Part shown: positions 1 through 10,241 of the stretch, in pieces
Layout: every line of letters begins with the position of its first letter
How positions within the stretch are numbered: position 1 is the stretch's first letter
NCBI RefSeq assembly: GCF_001186125.1
Contig: NW_014040285.1
Coordinates: 14,032 to 49,876 of the forward strand
Source of the DNA: Sphaeroforma arctica JP610
Taxonomy: Eukaryota; Opisthokonta; Ichthyosporea; Ichthyophonida
DNA length: 35,845 bases
Reading direction: 5' to 3'
The notes under the pieces: generated by a model
Told to the model about the DNA's origin: nothing
The model's database searches: none
What the model saw: the letters and a program-made list of their open reading frames with translations, nothing else
Translations under genes and position numbers: made by a program

Positions 1-292
1 CGTGTGTGCGTGTGTGCTTGTGAGTGTGTGTGTGTGTGTGCGTGTGTGCGTGTGTGTGGGTGGGTGTGTGCTTGTGAGTGTGTGTGTGAGTGTGCGTGTG
101 TGTGTGAGTGTGCGTGTGTGTGCGTGTGTGTGTTCATGTGTCGTTTGTGTGTGTGTGTGTTTGTGTCGTTTATTTGTCTTTGTGTGTCTGTGTCCGGTTA
201 TGTGTGTGTTGGGGTTTTTTTTATTGCGAGTGTGTGCGTTGCGTGTGTGTACGTGCGTGCGGTGTGTATACGCGTGGTGCTGTGTTTGCGTG
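1..292. repeat. GT-rich microsatellite
   Basis: The stretch is almost entirely GT dinucleotides with scattered C and A changes, so the long open frames in it are low-complexity artefacts. Read on the minus strand it is CA-rich. It would lie inside the first intron of the minus-strand gene whose exon ends at 389. It also forms the left edge of the window, which suggests the contig stopped in simple repeat. Confidence 0.95.
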
Positions 293-388
293 CAAAGGGC
301 TGATGTAGATCGGTATAATATCTATTTTGAATATACTTTCTGTATTTGTGAGTATATACTGTAAAGCTGTATAAATTCACGAACATAC

Positions 389-608
389 TCTTCATTCCCT
401 CATTAAGCTCTCGCAGATTCTTCTCCGTTATCGACAGTGACTGATTGAGCGCAGATGTGTGCGCGAGCAGTTGCGATAACATAAGAAGTTCGGCTTTTTT
501 TGCGTCAACGATACTCATTTGCGCTCGTGAATCTGGTGGAGGTGGCGATTGGCTATTTTCGGAGTCCTCCCCATAGTCGGCATCGCATTTCACTGACTGA
601 TCTCTCAT
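389..608 (-). CDS. first exon of a small coiled-coil protein, possibly DASH subunit Dad2
   Basis: The exon starts at ATG (606-608) and reads 73 codons plus one base, to a strong donor GTATGT at 388-383. The N-terminus is acidic and Pro-rich (PPPPDSR). From about residue 33 comes a heptad-like helix, with KKAELLMLSQLL then SLSITEKNLRELNEGMK. Its spacing matches the pattern I remember for the Dad2 family: KKAEL, then about 20 residues, then EK.L..L.dG. Dad2 is a small subunit of the Dam1/DASH ring that couples kinetochores to microtubules. The pattern match is from memory and short, so another small coiled-coil protein (a BLOC/BORC-like subunit, for instance) is possible. The rest of the gene lies beyond the left edge of the window. 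The upstream region is shared with the divergent gene that starts at 1248. Confidence 0.5.
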
Positions 609-1247
609 GGCCTTACTGCAAGTTTGATTCGATCAGTGTGTATGTATGTATATACACGTAGCTCTTACCGTGTATTGACTATAGTAATATACGAATAAAT
701 ACAAGTCATGCATAGCCTATATGTTTTTCGAAACATTTACTTCTTTTTAATAATAAAACCCCCCCCATTTTCTGAACGAGGCTACTGGAGTCGGGAAGTC
801 AATAAAAATAAAATAATTTAAAATCACTTGTAGGCTTGTAAATAGCTTCTTCTGAATTCTATTTTTCTATATTTTTTATTGGATTTTGGCGGTCTCTCAT
901 TATCTAATATAAAAGGGCGACTATTTTTATGTGTGCATTATGTAGTACAAATAATAAGGTAAAAAATAAATAGCACTGCCGCTCAAGAAGTCTCGACACA
1001 GGCACTCGCTTTCAGAATTTCTACTATGCTACTGCGGATGTGAATCACCTTATGCTGGAAGTACATTTCAAAAGTGAGAGACATACGAGTATCAACTGAT
1101 TTTGGCGACTTCGCTAATAGACGTATACATACAGTGAATCATAAGTCAGCAGCACACGGCCAAGTAACGGCCACATGCACAGGGCCGACGCGATTCCATA
1201 CTATCTTACCGTCCTGCTGTAGTGATTTGAACGGTTAGAATAGTGCT
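609..1247. promoter_or_regulatory. divergent intergenic region between two gene starts
   Basis: About 640 bp separates the start codon of the minus-strand gene at 608 from that of the plus-strand gene at 1248, so it should hold both promoters. It is AT-rich in the middle (around 730-960), with a C-run at about 759-766, and richer in GC near 1140-1215. I see no TATA box I would defend. No convincing coding sequence was found in it. Confidence 0.4.
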
Positions 1248-2457
1248 ATGTTGGATTCGATCACAGAATGGCTGCTACCAATACTGGATCCTATATTACA
1301 CATACTGATGAGTACTACACTACAGTATGTTGTGGTTGCCTGCTTGATGTGGTACTTGATTGCACAAGGACTTAATTGCCTGCTTGACAACCAAAGACCG
1401 CGCACCGTCAAAAAATATAAGGATGTGCGTAAGAAACCGAGGCGAATCTCCCAGTTTCCGGTAAGTATTTAATACACTATCACATTTCAATTGGTGATAC
1501 GTCAATGTTTCCCACGTCGTTATATTCTACAATGATATAAGCATTTGCCAACTGCAGGTTTTCATCAATCGAATGGTCAGTGCAAGGTACTAGGCGTTTG
1601 AGTTTGACTGTCGGATCATTGTATATCATCTAGCCGTAAGTTAGTTTGGAGTATTCTAGTGGTTGTAGTGTGTAGTATCTAGTTATAATGGAGGTTTTTG
1701 TTTAAAACATGGCAAAAGAGTCAGTTCATACATCCTTGAGGGTCAACGGGCATATCTATTCGTATATTTGTTGGAATATTCCAACCGGCTTCCTTGTCTT
1801 ATCATTGTAGGTCATTTCGAAGTTTATTCGTATCATGTTTTTCCCGTTTAGTATATGTAGTGAATTTCCAGCGTGCATCTGACCGCCGTTACGTTTGTAT
1901 CTAGTTCTCCAAGTAGGTTACCAGAAGATTTAGGGGTGCATTAAGAAAAACCTTGCACAAGTCAACGTCGTCGTATGTTTTTTTGTTTCGTTATAGAACT
2001 GGTTGCAAAGTTGTGCATGTGTGTGTTGTGTTTGTTTCTGAGTGGCTCGGCATGTTCGTATGGTTCGTCCTTGTATATCTGCCAAATTAAAAAGGATGAT
2101 GCATCATAATAACGGTGTACGGTGCAATTCCGCACATAGTCCTGAGTAACGACCGATTCATTAACAGCTGCTCCCTGGTTCCGTTTTTTTGTCCTATTCG
2201 CCGATAAAATCGATTCGCTGGGTTTCATTGTTTTGTGAGTACCTTTTGGAGATGCAATGAATTATTGTCTTATTTCATATCCCTGCTATCTACAGCTATT
2301 ACTCGCTCTGAAACAAATAGTTATTTTCCTTTCCTGTCCAATTACACAACAGTCAAGACCTGAGCTTCTCATTTGGGAGCCTTCGTCTCCAGAGCTACCA
2401 TTACCAAATCCGAAGAAGGAGTTGCGGAGTGGTAGGAACAAAACGGGACTACCTTGA
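1248..2457 (+). CDS. small membrane protein, two exons, family not recognised
   Basis: Exon 1 (1248-1460) encodes 71 residues from ATG and ends in phase 0 at a perfect donor, GTAAGT. The N-terminal half has hydrophobic stretches (WLLPILDPILHILM, then TTLQYVVVACLMWYLIAQGL), followed by a basic segment rich in K and R (VKKYKDVRKKPRR). This looks like a signal anchor or hairpin with a cytosolic basic tail. The best last exon begins after the acceptor ACAACAG at 2352. It runs 2353-2457 in phase 0 (SRPELLIWEPSSPELPLPNP... to a stop). An alternative acceptor at 2295 is also in phase and would add 19 residues. The predicted protein is about 105 residues. Function is unknown. The intron of about 890 bp and the choice of acceptor are inferred. 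Exon 1 is better supported than exon 2. Confidence 0.5.
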
Positions 2458-2512
2458 TTTCAATGATTTGACACACACAAACCCCCCCCCCTTTATGTAG
2501 TAGCTTTAAAGC

Positions 2513-2518
2513 AATAAA
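2513..2518 (+). terminator. AATAAA polyadenylation signal
   Basis: A canonical AATAAA hexamer lies 56 bp after the proposed stop codon of the small membrane protein gene, just after a C-run at about 2482-2491. Its position is right for the 3' end of that transcript. The hexamer is common in AT-rich DNA, so support comes mainly from the position. Confidence 0.4.
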
Positions 2519-2571
2519 AATAGTAATTTAGTGATTGAATTTATGTTAGTACCGAACATCTATATTTTTTT

Positions 2572-2807
2572 TGTGATCGAGTTCCATATGTATCCCAGAG
2601 TAACTATCCAGAGTTCCTGTAGTTCGGGGTGAAGTGGGAGCACAACACGCTAAGTGTTTATGCACAAATAGTGAGGAAGTATGTGGTGAGGTAGAGGGCT
2701 TTCCATCTTGTGTGACATACAATGGGAACCAAAAATTGTTTGTCGAGTACGTGGCCAAAAAACATGGCTATCGCTATGTGATCGAGTTCCATATGTATCC
2801 CAGAGTA
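2572..2807 (+). repeat. 31-bp exact direct repeat (2572-2602 and 2777-2807)
   Basis: The 31 bases from 2572 (tgtgatcgagttcc...) recur exactly at 2777, 205 bp downstream, but the flanks on both sides do not match beyond a few bases. The downstream copy lies inside the primase-like open frame. The upstream copy lies just before that frame. It looks like a short templated insertion or the remains of a repair event, not a tandem unit. Confidence 0.9.
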
Positions 2808-3758
2808 TTACTCTTTTGCGATGCCGCTACGTATCTGACACATATGTACTGGAGACCGGACTTCTCGCCGTGTGAACTGATTCTGCCACATGTTTCTGTC
2901 CGCGAATACCACGATTTGGATATGCGTGGCGATGCGACAGACAACGGCGCCAGTTTGCTATTAAATTCTGGATGCGCCAGGTCAAGATACTGCACTTCTG
3001 TATATGGGGACGAAAGTGACAAATATCAAGACGCGACAACGCTGACTGCGTCTAGGCCAGGGAAATCAGCTTTCCCGTCATTTACCACAGACACGTATTT
3101 CCGTTTATGGCGGAATTAGAGGACTACGTAACAGGCATTAAAACACTTCTGGCACACAGGGACGTCAAGGGAGTGAGCGACATTGTAGACTGGTCGGTGT
3201 ATGGATGCAGCCAGATGTTGCGGACACCATACGCAATAAAAGTAACGACGCTCGATGTGGAAGGCAAGTATACGTACAGCAACGTTGCGACATGTCGTCT
3301 ATTGTCATACATGCTTGACTTACAGGATGCGAATCGAGAAATTGAACCGTTACAAGAATATTCAAGACATTCATGTACCATCGTCTATGATGGAAATCAA
3401 TCTAAGCTCAGCACAAATGATTCTGGATATGAAAGTGATAACTTTTGTTACATTCGCGATTATAACTGCTGCGATTGTTTCGTACTGTCAGCGGTCTAGA
3501 CATAAGCAAACTGGTGCTAATCTGTCTAGGGTAAATGAGTATCGTGTTGTATTGCAAAAGGCGATAGCTGCCTTCACCCTAGTGCTACAACGCGTTGAAT
3601 GGCGACAAATATCAATGGATCAGGTGATTCAAAATATTACCAAAGAATCAACACAGACCTTCAGTGTGTCCGGGATCGCATGGGAAGCCAATCGTGGGCT
3701 AGTGTGCAAAATTCATAGAGGTAGCCGCGCCCATACACTGTGCAAAACTTTGTCATAA
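2634..3758 (+). pseudogene. archaeo-eukaryotic primase (PrimPol/UL52-like) remnant, tentative
   Basis: Protein-like sequence fills this region on the plus strand, but the coding signal is spread over more than one frame, with roughly two breaks or unrecognised introns. Three parts recall the AEP primase superfamily. Around 2740-2850 is a stretch with GYRYVIEF followed by PRVLLFCD, like the strand bearing the first catalytic acidic motif. Around 3180-3245 is VDWSVYGCSQMLRTPYAIK, like the PrimPol D..VY...Q..R....K block. Near the end is a Cys/His patch, CKIHRGSRAH, that could be the C-terminal zinc motif. Such primases occur as host PrimPol and in large DNA viruses and some mobile elements, so this may be a decayed captured copy. 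It is treated here as a fossil and not reconstructed. An unrelated protein remains possible. Confidence 0.35.
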
Positions 3759-4456
3759 CAGAGTCCATTTTTCTCTGTGTGTTAGCTTTGACACTGGGTT
3801 TGGGTACTGCAAATTGGAAGTGTGTCTTACATCCTTGTTGGATCGTATTGCGATCTGATTTCTTTTTCTAGTGTATGCGTTCCTGGTCGATTGCGATGAG
3901 GCAATCATTTAGCATGAAAGCTTTCGAGAGAGTAGCCCCTATAAGGATGTTTTTCTCGTCGCTAGGTGTGTCTGAGTCGCCGTATTGGTTGGCGATCAGT
4001 AAAAAAAGTCACAGTTTATTTATGTCGTATTTCCACATACAGCTCGTCTTCTTTTACGGCTTCGTCATATTCATGTAAAAATTATTTAGTGTTAGGGAGA
4101 GCCGGCTGCTTATTATTCATATTCTTGGGTGACATATGTTATAACCTCAGAGCAATCGTTTGTTAAAATTATTTTAGTAATGTATTAATATTAAATTATT
4201 TATTAAAATGTCCGAACACTTTAGATCATCTAACGAGTTACTGCCATGACGGGACAAGTCCAGACACGTTCAGACACGTTCTAACATGTTTCTCATCTAT
4301 GCGTTTGTGGGGTCCAAATATGTCAGAAACGGGTCACAAATCTGTTAAAATTTGGTACAAACTAGTAGAACATGCTTAAACGTTAAAAAACGTAAACGTC
4401 TAACTTATTGAAAAACACGATAAGTATCTTAAAGGAAAGTATACATAGGCATATAT
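3759..4456. other. intergenic, no gene seen
   Basis: The stretch is AT-rich, especially 4140-4210. A plus-strand open frame at 3875-4078 is rich in F, S and Y and resembles nothing I know. Near 4258-4295 a short motif, cagacacgtt, recurs two to three times in a row. I see no promoter or repeat of note. Confidence 0.4.
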
Positions 4457-4858
4457 ATGGTTTCATCTGAAATTGCAAAAGGCATTCTGTACGACACGAG
4501 CATCAAACACTGGAATGTAGCTGACATATTGGGGTGTAATGTAAGCACTGTACGAGGCTGGCGAAGGAGGTGTGCAATATCGCGAAAAGACTACGCTGGA
4601 CGACCGGTAATATTTGGGTTTACGAAAACGCTAAAGCCTGTTTTGAAGATACCGAAGCTGCCCACGCGGGGTGTCAGGCACGATGGACAGAAGGCATCCG
4701 CTGATGATATACTCCAGCAGTTACACGCACAACATGAGAGAGACGAACAATGCATCCTTGTGTCAATCGGGACAGTATCTTTAAAAAAAGGGTTTCAGAC
4801 AACACACATTTTCTTTCACGCAAACGGTAAATACCCAAATATGGAAAAGTGCATGTAA
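4457..4858 (+). CDS. helix-turn-helix protein, possibly the N-terminal part of a Tc1/mariner-like transposase
   Basis: This is an intronless open frame of 133 codons. Residues about 20-37 (WNVADILGCNVSTVRGWRRR) fit a helix-turn-helix well: a first helix, the turn LGCN, and a recognition helix STVRGWRRR. A Gly-Arg-Pro follows about 10 residues later (DYAGRPVIF). The order HTH then GRP linker is typical of the DNA-binding half of Tc1/mariner and IS630-type transposases. The second half (RHDGQKASADDILQQLHAQHERDE) is hydrophilic, and no DDE catalytic domain follows. It could therefore be a transposase remnant, a domesticated DNA-binding protein or part of a spliced gene. I did not find terminal inverted repeats. 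The start ATG is the first in frame, and the upstream sequence is AT-rich. Confidence 0.35.
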   Translation: MVSSEIAKGILYDTSIKHWNVADILGCNVSTVRGWRRRCAISRKDYAGRPVIFGFTKTLKPVLKIPKLPTRGVRHDGQKASADDILQQLHAQHERDEQCILVSIGTVSLKKGFQTTHIFFHANGKYPNMEKCM

Positions 4859-5011
4859 AAAAGAAGGCGATTTCGCATTTGGCCAACTTTTAAGGTATTA
4901 TGGTGTTTGGACCGGAATAAAGGGAAATAACGTAAATAAATCAGTAGGTTCGCGAACAAAACGGTGTTTGAATTCACGTAATCTGCGAAGGTAGGGTGTG
5001 CACTACTCTGT
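4859..5011. other. short intergenic stretch
   Basis: The sequence between the HTH frame stop and the minus-strand exon end at 5012 has no coding features and shows no clear signals. Confidence 0.3.
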
Positions 5012-5172
5012 TTACCCTAAGCAAGTCTGAGCAGTGTACTTCACTAAGTGAGATGGTATTGTTTTGTGCATAATATTGATGCTGCACTCCCTAAATCGAG
5101 TGTAAAAAGCCGCCACTCCCGCCAGTACACTTATACCGATCGCAAGTATAGACACGAGTTCCAATGGCATTC
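5012..5172 (-). CDS. probable last exon with one transmembrane helix
   Basis: On the minus strand a strong acceptor (ctcttctcacccttgcacatcag) is followed at 5172 by an open exon of 52 codons to a TAA at 5014-5012. The translation begins MPLELVSILAIGISVLAG, continues VAAFYTRFRECS, and ends in a soluble tail, VKYTAQTCLG. The segment LELVSILAIGISVLAGVAAFY is a clear membrane helix with a basic residue after it. Two bases before the first full codon imply an incoming phase-1 intron. Upstream exons should lie at higher coordinates, but none could be assigned safely. A minus-strand open stretch at 5791-6170 is one candidate region. The family is unknown. Confidence 0.4.
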
Positions 5173-6736
5173 CTGATGTGCAAGGGTGAGAAGAGCGAGT
5201 CGCATACTGAGGTTAGTATCGTTCCGGGCCCTAAAAAGTGGTTGTCGGCCACAATATTCGAAAGTACAACTACAAGTGTACTAATAATATAGGATTCTGC
5301 ATCTGGTAATTCCTCCTCTGCGTGTATTCATTTCTAGCGAGCTGAGGCATCCAAATGAGTGAAAAACATACGAATAGCATTCTTTTAGTTGATTGGGATA
5401 GTGGAACCAGTACCACGGTACACCTATATATTGTGAGTCACATTATATGGATCTTCAATAGTTGACCGAAAGGGCTGGATATACACGATTACATCGATTG
5501 CGGCCAGTTACCTTTTTTGTAGCTGTACGCTATTCAGCCCCAATCACACCGTATGTTAAAGTCGTCGATGAGTAACCCCTTTAAGTAGTTATCGTTGTAT
5601 CTGCTTGCGGAGGATCTAACTATTAAATCAGCAGGTCTCTTGGAGCCGATTCCAAGTCAAAAATTTAGTGAATTCATGAATTTCGTTCATAGTGCTTGGC
5701 CGCTATCACCCTGTTGTCCGTAGAAGCCTCGATCTTGTACATGTGTAGACATGCTGTATTTTTTTATTGCTCGGGACTATATTGGTAAATTTAGCCCACT
5801 GATTTACAACACAACGTCGATATTTTTGCGGAATATTCAGATATGGTAGGCCTCGCTGGATTGATGCGCTTGAGTAATATCAAGGCGGTTAGATTTACGT
5901 TTTTTCCATGGCCATCTACTATGGCTTGTGTTCCAGATAGCGATTCTAGCAGCGATGGTTTACTGATGACAATCAATGACGCGTTGGGTGCAGCGCGATT
6001 GCAAGCATATGGGATCGACTTTCTAGGTATAGGTTTGCAGCTGCATGTATCCAGGATGATACCTGGCCATGTTGGTGATTGGACAGGTAGCCAGAGTCTA
6101 CAAAATGCAGATGTCAGAAACGCATTTGATTTATGGTGCTTCTACTTAATATTCGCAATAGGCTAAAATCAATCTTATGCCGACCAAGAATATCAGCATC
6201 ACTTCAACCCGATTGTATGCGAATACGATATATGTTTGTTTATTTGCTACCAGAGCTATAGGCCTTCTTGTAGCTTGGGCTGATAAAATAAGTCAGTGGT
6301 TCCTCGCAGTTAACATTGCAGTATGCTTACCAATAGAGTATGTCAGTAAGCTTCCGTGCTCAATATATTTTAGCGTGATGAGGGTGGTTCTCGAGCATAA
6401 GTGCCTATTTGCAAATCACTATCAACGGTCATCTATTAGCTACTCAGGATTTATGATTTGACCCAATTTCAACTGTGAAATTCTACCGGATTTAGCTTCG
6501 GAGCGCTTTGAATGCTACATAGTGTGAAGCATATTCACATACCACTATTATAGGCATCACACGAAGGTCGTGCGATTTGCCGATTTCCGCAGGTTGTAAA
6601 TCCATATTTACTGAGTAGAATACCTTCCAAGTAAAAATCACCTTACGAGATCTTATTTCGTTTACAAACATAAGGCAGTTGGCGGTTCCAATTGTTTTTT
6701 CTTGAGATATATCATACTTTTCTGTAAATATTTCGT
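5173..6736. other. unassigned region with two plus-strand and one minus-strand open stretches
   Basis: Both strands are open over part of this region. The plus-strand frame at 5843-6166 contains a Ser/Asp-rich segment (PDSDSSSDGLLMTINDALGA). The opposite strand is open from about 6170 to 5791 (KPSLLESLSGTQAIVDGHGK). A second plus frame is at 6177-6461. None matches a family I can name, and only one strand at most can be real at each site. The region could hold upstream exons of the minus-strand gene ending at 5012. The part at 6470-6736 is AT-rich and featureless. Confidence 0.25.
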
Positions 6737-6810
6737 CTCCGGATGGTCTAGCTGGTTATGACGGCTGCTTAACACGCAGCAGGTCGGCGGTTCAAGTCCG
6801 CCTCTGGAAA
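6737..6810 (+). tRNA. tRNA-Val (anticodon AAC)
   Basis: The 74-base cloverleaf is complete. The D-arm starts at T8 (6744, TGGTCTAGCTGG, a good A box). The anticodon stem GCTGC/GCAGC encloses the loop TTAACAC with anticodon AAC. The variable loop is AGGTC, and the T-arm GGCGG/CCGCC encloses TTCAAGT. The acceptor stem pairs at six of seven positions (CTCCGGA with TCTGGAA, including one G-U), with a C-A mismatch at position 1. The discriminator base is A. There is no intron and CCA is not encoded. A Pol III T-run follows. It decodes GTT and, after inosine modification, other valine codons. It looks functional. Confidence 0.93.
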
Positions 6811-6812
6811 TC

Positions 6813-6817
6813 TTTTT
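6813..6817 (+). terminator. Pol III terminator of tRNA-Val
   Basis: Five Ts begin three bases after the tRNA discriminator base, the standard RNA polymerase III stop signal. Confidence 0.85.
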
Positions 6818-9560
6818 CCTTAGTTGAGAAAAATAGTCAGAGTGCCTAAATTGACGCGTGTGTATATTGATTTACTTAATTTTGTTGTCATGATGTCGTG
6901 CACATTGATTCACTTACTTCTTTTGGCTATATTTGTTATCCAGCAGTTACATGATGGTACATATGGCAAATGTAGAATCGGCAAACATTCGTAACACTGA
7001 TATGGTTCTAATATTGTTGATATCGTTGCGCATATATTTATGAATGTATCGTACGTGCAAGTGCGTCACCTAGTCATGCCAAAGGGGTTTTCTGCAGTGC
7101 ATTTCTTACCTCACATTTTCTTGTATCCTAGGTGTCACGGTCCAAATCGATCCAGCAGCGCTGTATGTACCTACGGTAGATCTCTTGAAAGTATTATAAG
7201 AAGTGTAGACCCAAACAGGTTGGAAATGATACTCCTCGTGTGAATAAAGATATGGTACTGACCAGGTCTAGTTAAGGGCGCTTCTTGTATGTGCGTACTT
7301 CAACTCAATAAAATATATTAAGGCAGCGTGCAAATCATGGGATTTGTTTATTGTGCTGTCAGGAAACTTAAGAAATATTTCAACCGTAACGAAAAAGGCT
7401 CGAAAGCGAGGATAGTATATAGACTCCTGAATAGCCTATGACAAACTAGGACATGAAGACCGCATTCCTATCTGAAAAGTTGATATCGTGTGTACCCCTA
7501 AGCACTGATACTTGTATTCCTATTGCAGCTGCTGAAAGTGCAACGGGAATTGAGAAGATAAGCCCTGCCACTGTAGAAAATTAATGCCGCCATTGGTAGC
7601 TATTAGTCGGAAAAGGCAAGAAATTGTAAGCAGCTACAATATGATGTTGAGCATAACACACCTTTAATCACGACGTGGTGCCTGAGGCAAACATGACTTG
7701 ATCCTCATAGCTCAGTGTATATGCATAGCGTAGTGCACGCAAACAATGCCCATTGGAGGACGGTTCCATATCGAAAATAAAAACGTAAGTCCAATAAAAT
7801 CAAAATATATACTAATTTGGACAATAATCGGTTAACCATGGATGCTTGCCAGTCCTACGCATTGAAACATGATGAATCGATTGCCGTGCTGGATGATGTT
7901 GAAGAGTGAAACTATGCGATGAACATGTATTTTACAATGTGAATTTTTTACTTTACTTGTCATGTAATTATTTATATTTTAGTGTGTGTGTGTTCTTTTT
8001 CATCACTAGTCAGTGCATTAGGGTCATAATTTGTTAGGCACTAGGATATTTCACATATCTTTTTGGAACTTAAAAGTGTAAATATTCAAATTGGATTATG
8101 TGAACAAAACATGGCATTTGTATTTGTGCATTCGGTTGCGGAAAACATATATAGTAGGCATTTGTTTTCTACGCCAAAAAAAAATACAGCATCATGAGTT
8201 CATGCTAATTAACAACCTCGCAGAATTCAAAGTGAGAATAAGAAGACGGTGTGCCTAATTTTTGGTTACTACTTTCCTGCACACGCCAGTGACGATTATT
8301 CTTCTTTTTGTCCGCATGTATCATTTTGTTACTGTTCCCAGGACTGCGTGAGCTCGACAACACCACATATAGAACAAATCAACCGAATCAAAACAACTTC
8401 TACCAGAAGATCTGAAAGGTAATTGGGCAAATTGAATGAACACCTTTCCTACCGTACAAAACAAAAGCAATGAACCCATGATCTTATTTGTTTATATTCT
8501 TTAAGATACCTTGATGTCGAGATACTTTCTATGAATAATTCTCGTGATAATATCTAGGTGCAAGAATATTTGTACTACTAAGTTAGAGGTGCTGGCCAAT
8601 GCACAAACTTGTATCAAGCTTTTCCCTCATGAAAAAAAAAGTTGGTCGGTACTTTCTTCCTCGCCCGCAATCATCTCTGGTTGGATTATATTTTTTCAGC
8701 AGAAAGTAACATCGCTATAAACGATATCGCGAAGAGCTTATCTCTCGCGGACATTAACTTTGTATGTAAGAAATCATTGCATGCCAGGTAACATCTTTGT
8801 GCTCGAAAGAAAATACAATAAGAACCCACGACAGTGTGACATCAATCGCTTTAATTTCCTCTTCTGGGGCGTGAAACAAGCAACAACCTCTTTCTATACT
8901 ATTGTCGAAAATTAGCTCAGTGGTGCGCAGCTATTGTTCTGGAGTTTGCTGGATTTGATCTCACGATCTGCCAGTTGAAACGCAAGGTTTAGCAAAACCG
9001 CCTTAAATCAAACTCGCGCCGAATATCGATACACACGACCTTTGGCCAGCGCATTTGCATCTGTGTTGAGGTCATGCCACTATATTGGTTATCGAAAATG
9101 AATAAAAACGAACTGATGTTCCATTATCCATAGTTACATGTCTGTCATCTCTGAGCGCTATATTCATCTTACTTAGACCTATACTTCCATAGCTATCTTA
9201 TTTTGGGTTCTCTTATCGGGCAACTGGTGTATACACTTTTGATAACGACGTATAATATTTAAAATAACCTCACCGCTGTGTGTATTCGAGTACAAACATT
9301 TCTATGATAGTAACGTATAGTGTATTGAGAATACTTCATTGAGTAGGATTTAATTTAGGGAAGATAAGCTCTGCCTATGTAAGATTCGGTCTAATAAAGG
9401 CGATACTAATGCCTTACAATAAATAAACGCGTAGGTAAATTCTATATATCGTGTAAATATCGATATAAATAGACGAAATGAGACGTTTAATAAAGTTAGG
9501 TTTGCCTCGTGAAAATAGCAATAATCTGAGTGATTCTGAGGCTGAGACATTGCCTATATA
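6818..9560. other. gene-poor AT-rich region
   Basis: No exon with good splice sites or recognisable protein was found over 2.7 kb. Weak open frames at 7040-7243 (plus) and 9350-9550 (minus) have no recognisable content. A tRNA-like pair of internal promoter boxes lies at 8912-8923 (TTAGCTCAGTGG) and 8951-8963 (ggatttgatctca), but no cloverleaf can be folded around it. A small inverted repeat, cgcgaagagcttatctctcgcg, lies near 8749-8770. Confidence 0.4.
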
Positions 9561-10020
9561 TAATCCTCTCAGTACTGTTTCCGCCGAAGGGATTTTATTT
9601 AGTGTTTCGTTGTCGCTCTATTTTGGGGCGAATCCGATAGACTCATAAAATCCTATCTTTGGAAAAATTAAAATTAAAAATTAAATATTCTTGACGTCTT
9701 TAGTTATTGTCTTAACCAATAACCTGCCACTATCAAGAATTACCGACTTAGCCTTCATCAGACTGGCACATCTGGTTGGCTTATCAGAGGATCAACTAGG
9801 TAACGTTAATAGTCCCTAGAAACCTATATTCGGTTGAGCCATCTCGCTACCGAAGCATTCAGATATAAATAAAATTGGAAAGTAAATAAAGCTCTATTAA
9901 TAGAACTAGACCAACTCTTTTATGTTTGGTATTTTACTGAGGCCTTTTAATGGCCTCATCCAAATATCTGATATGTTAAATGGAAAAGGTTTGATTAATA
10001 AAACCATTAAAACCCATTTT

Positions 10021-10134
10021 AGGAAACTTAAGTTCCTCGTGCTATTAAGAGCACATTTAGGAGACTTAAGTTCCTCGTACTATTAAGAGTACATTTAGGA
10101 AACTTAAGTCCCTCGTACTATTAACAGTACGTTT
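10021..10134. repeat. three tandem 38-bp palindromic units
   Basis: The units are 10021-10058, 10059-10096 and 10097-10134. Each begins with a near-palindrome (aggaaacttaagttcct) and continues with a hairpin: GTGCT-attaag-AGCAC in unit 1 and GTACT-atta(a/g)-AGTAC types in units 2 and 3. The G-C pair of unit 1 is an A-T pair in units 2 and 3, changed on both arms. A fourth, diverged hairpin, GTACTGCTTAAGAGTAC, follows near 10144-10160. Confidence 0.9.
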
Positions 10135-10241
10135 ATAGTTTGGGTACTGCTTAAGAGTACGTTTATACATAGAGTCTAATGTGGAGGCCCGGCTTATTAC
10201 ACCTACGAGATAGTAAATAGAAGTGTTAGTAACCATGTTTA

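Noticed and set aside
2-364. Several long open frames rich in Cys and Val
   Set aside because: They are translations of a GT microsatellite with no codon structure.
5791-6170. Minus-strand stretch with LLESLSGTQAI, reminiscent of the ESLSG/TIRAF region of ABCC transporters
   Set aside because: Only about ten residues agree. The expected Arg and Trp-rich segment after it does not match, and the other strand is equally open.
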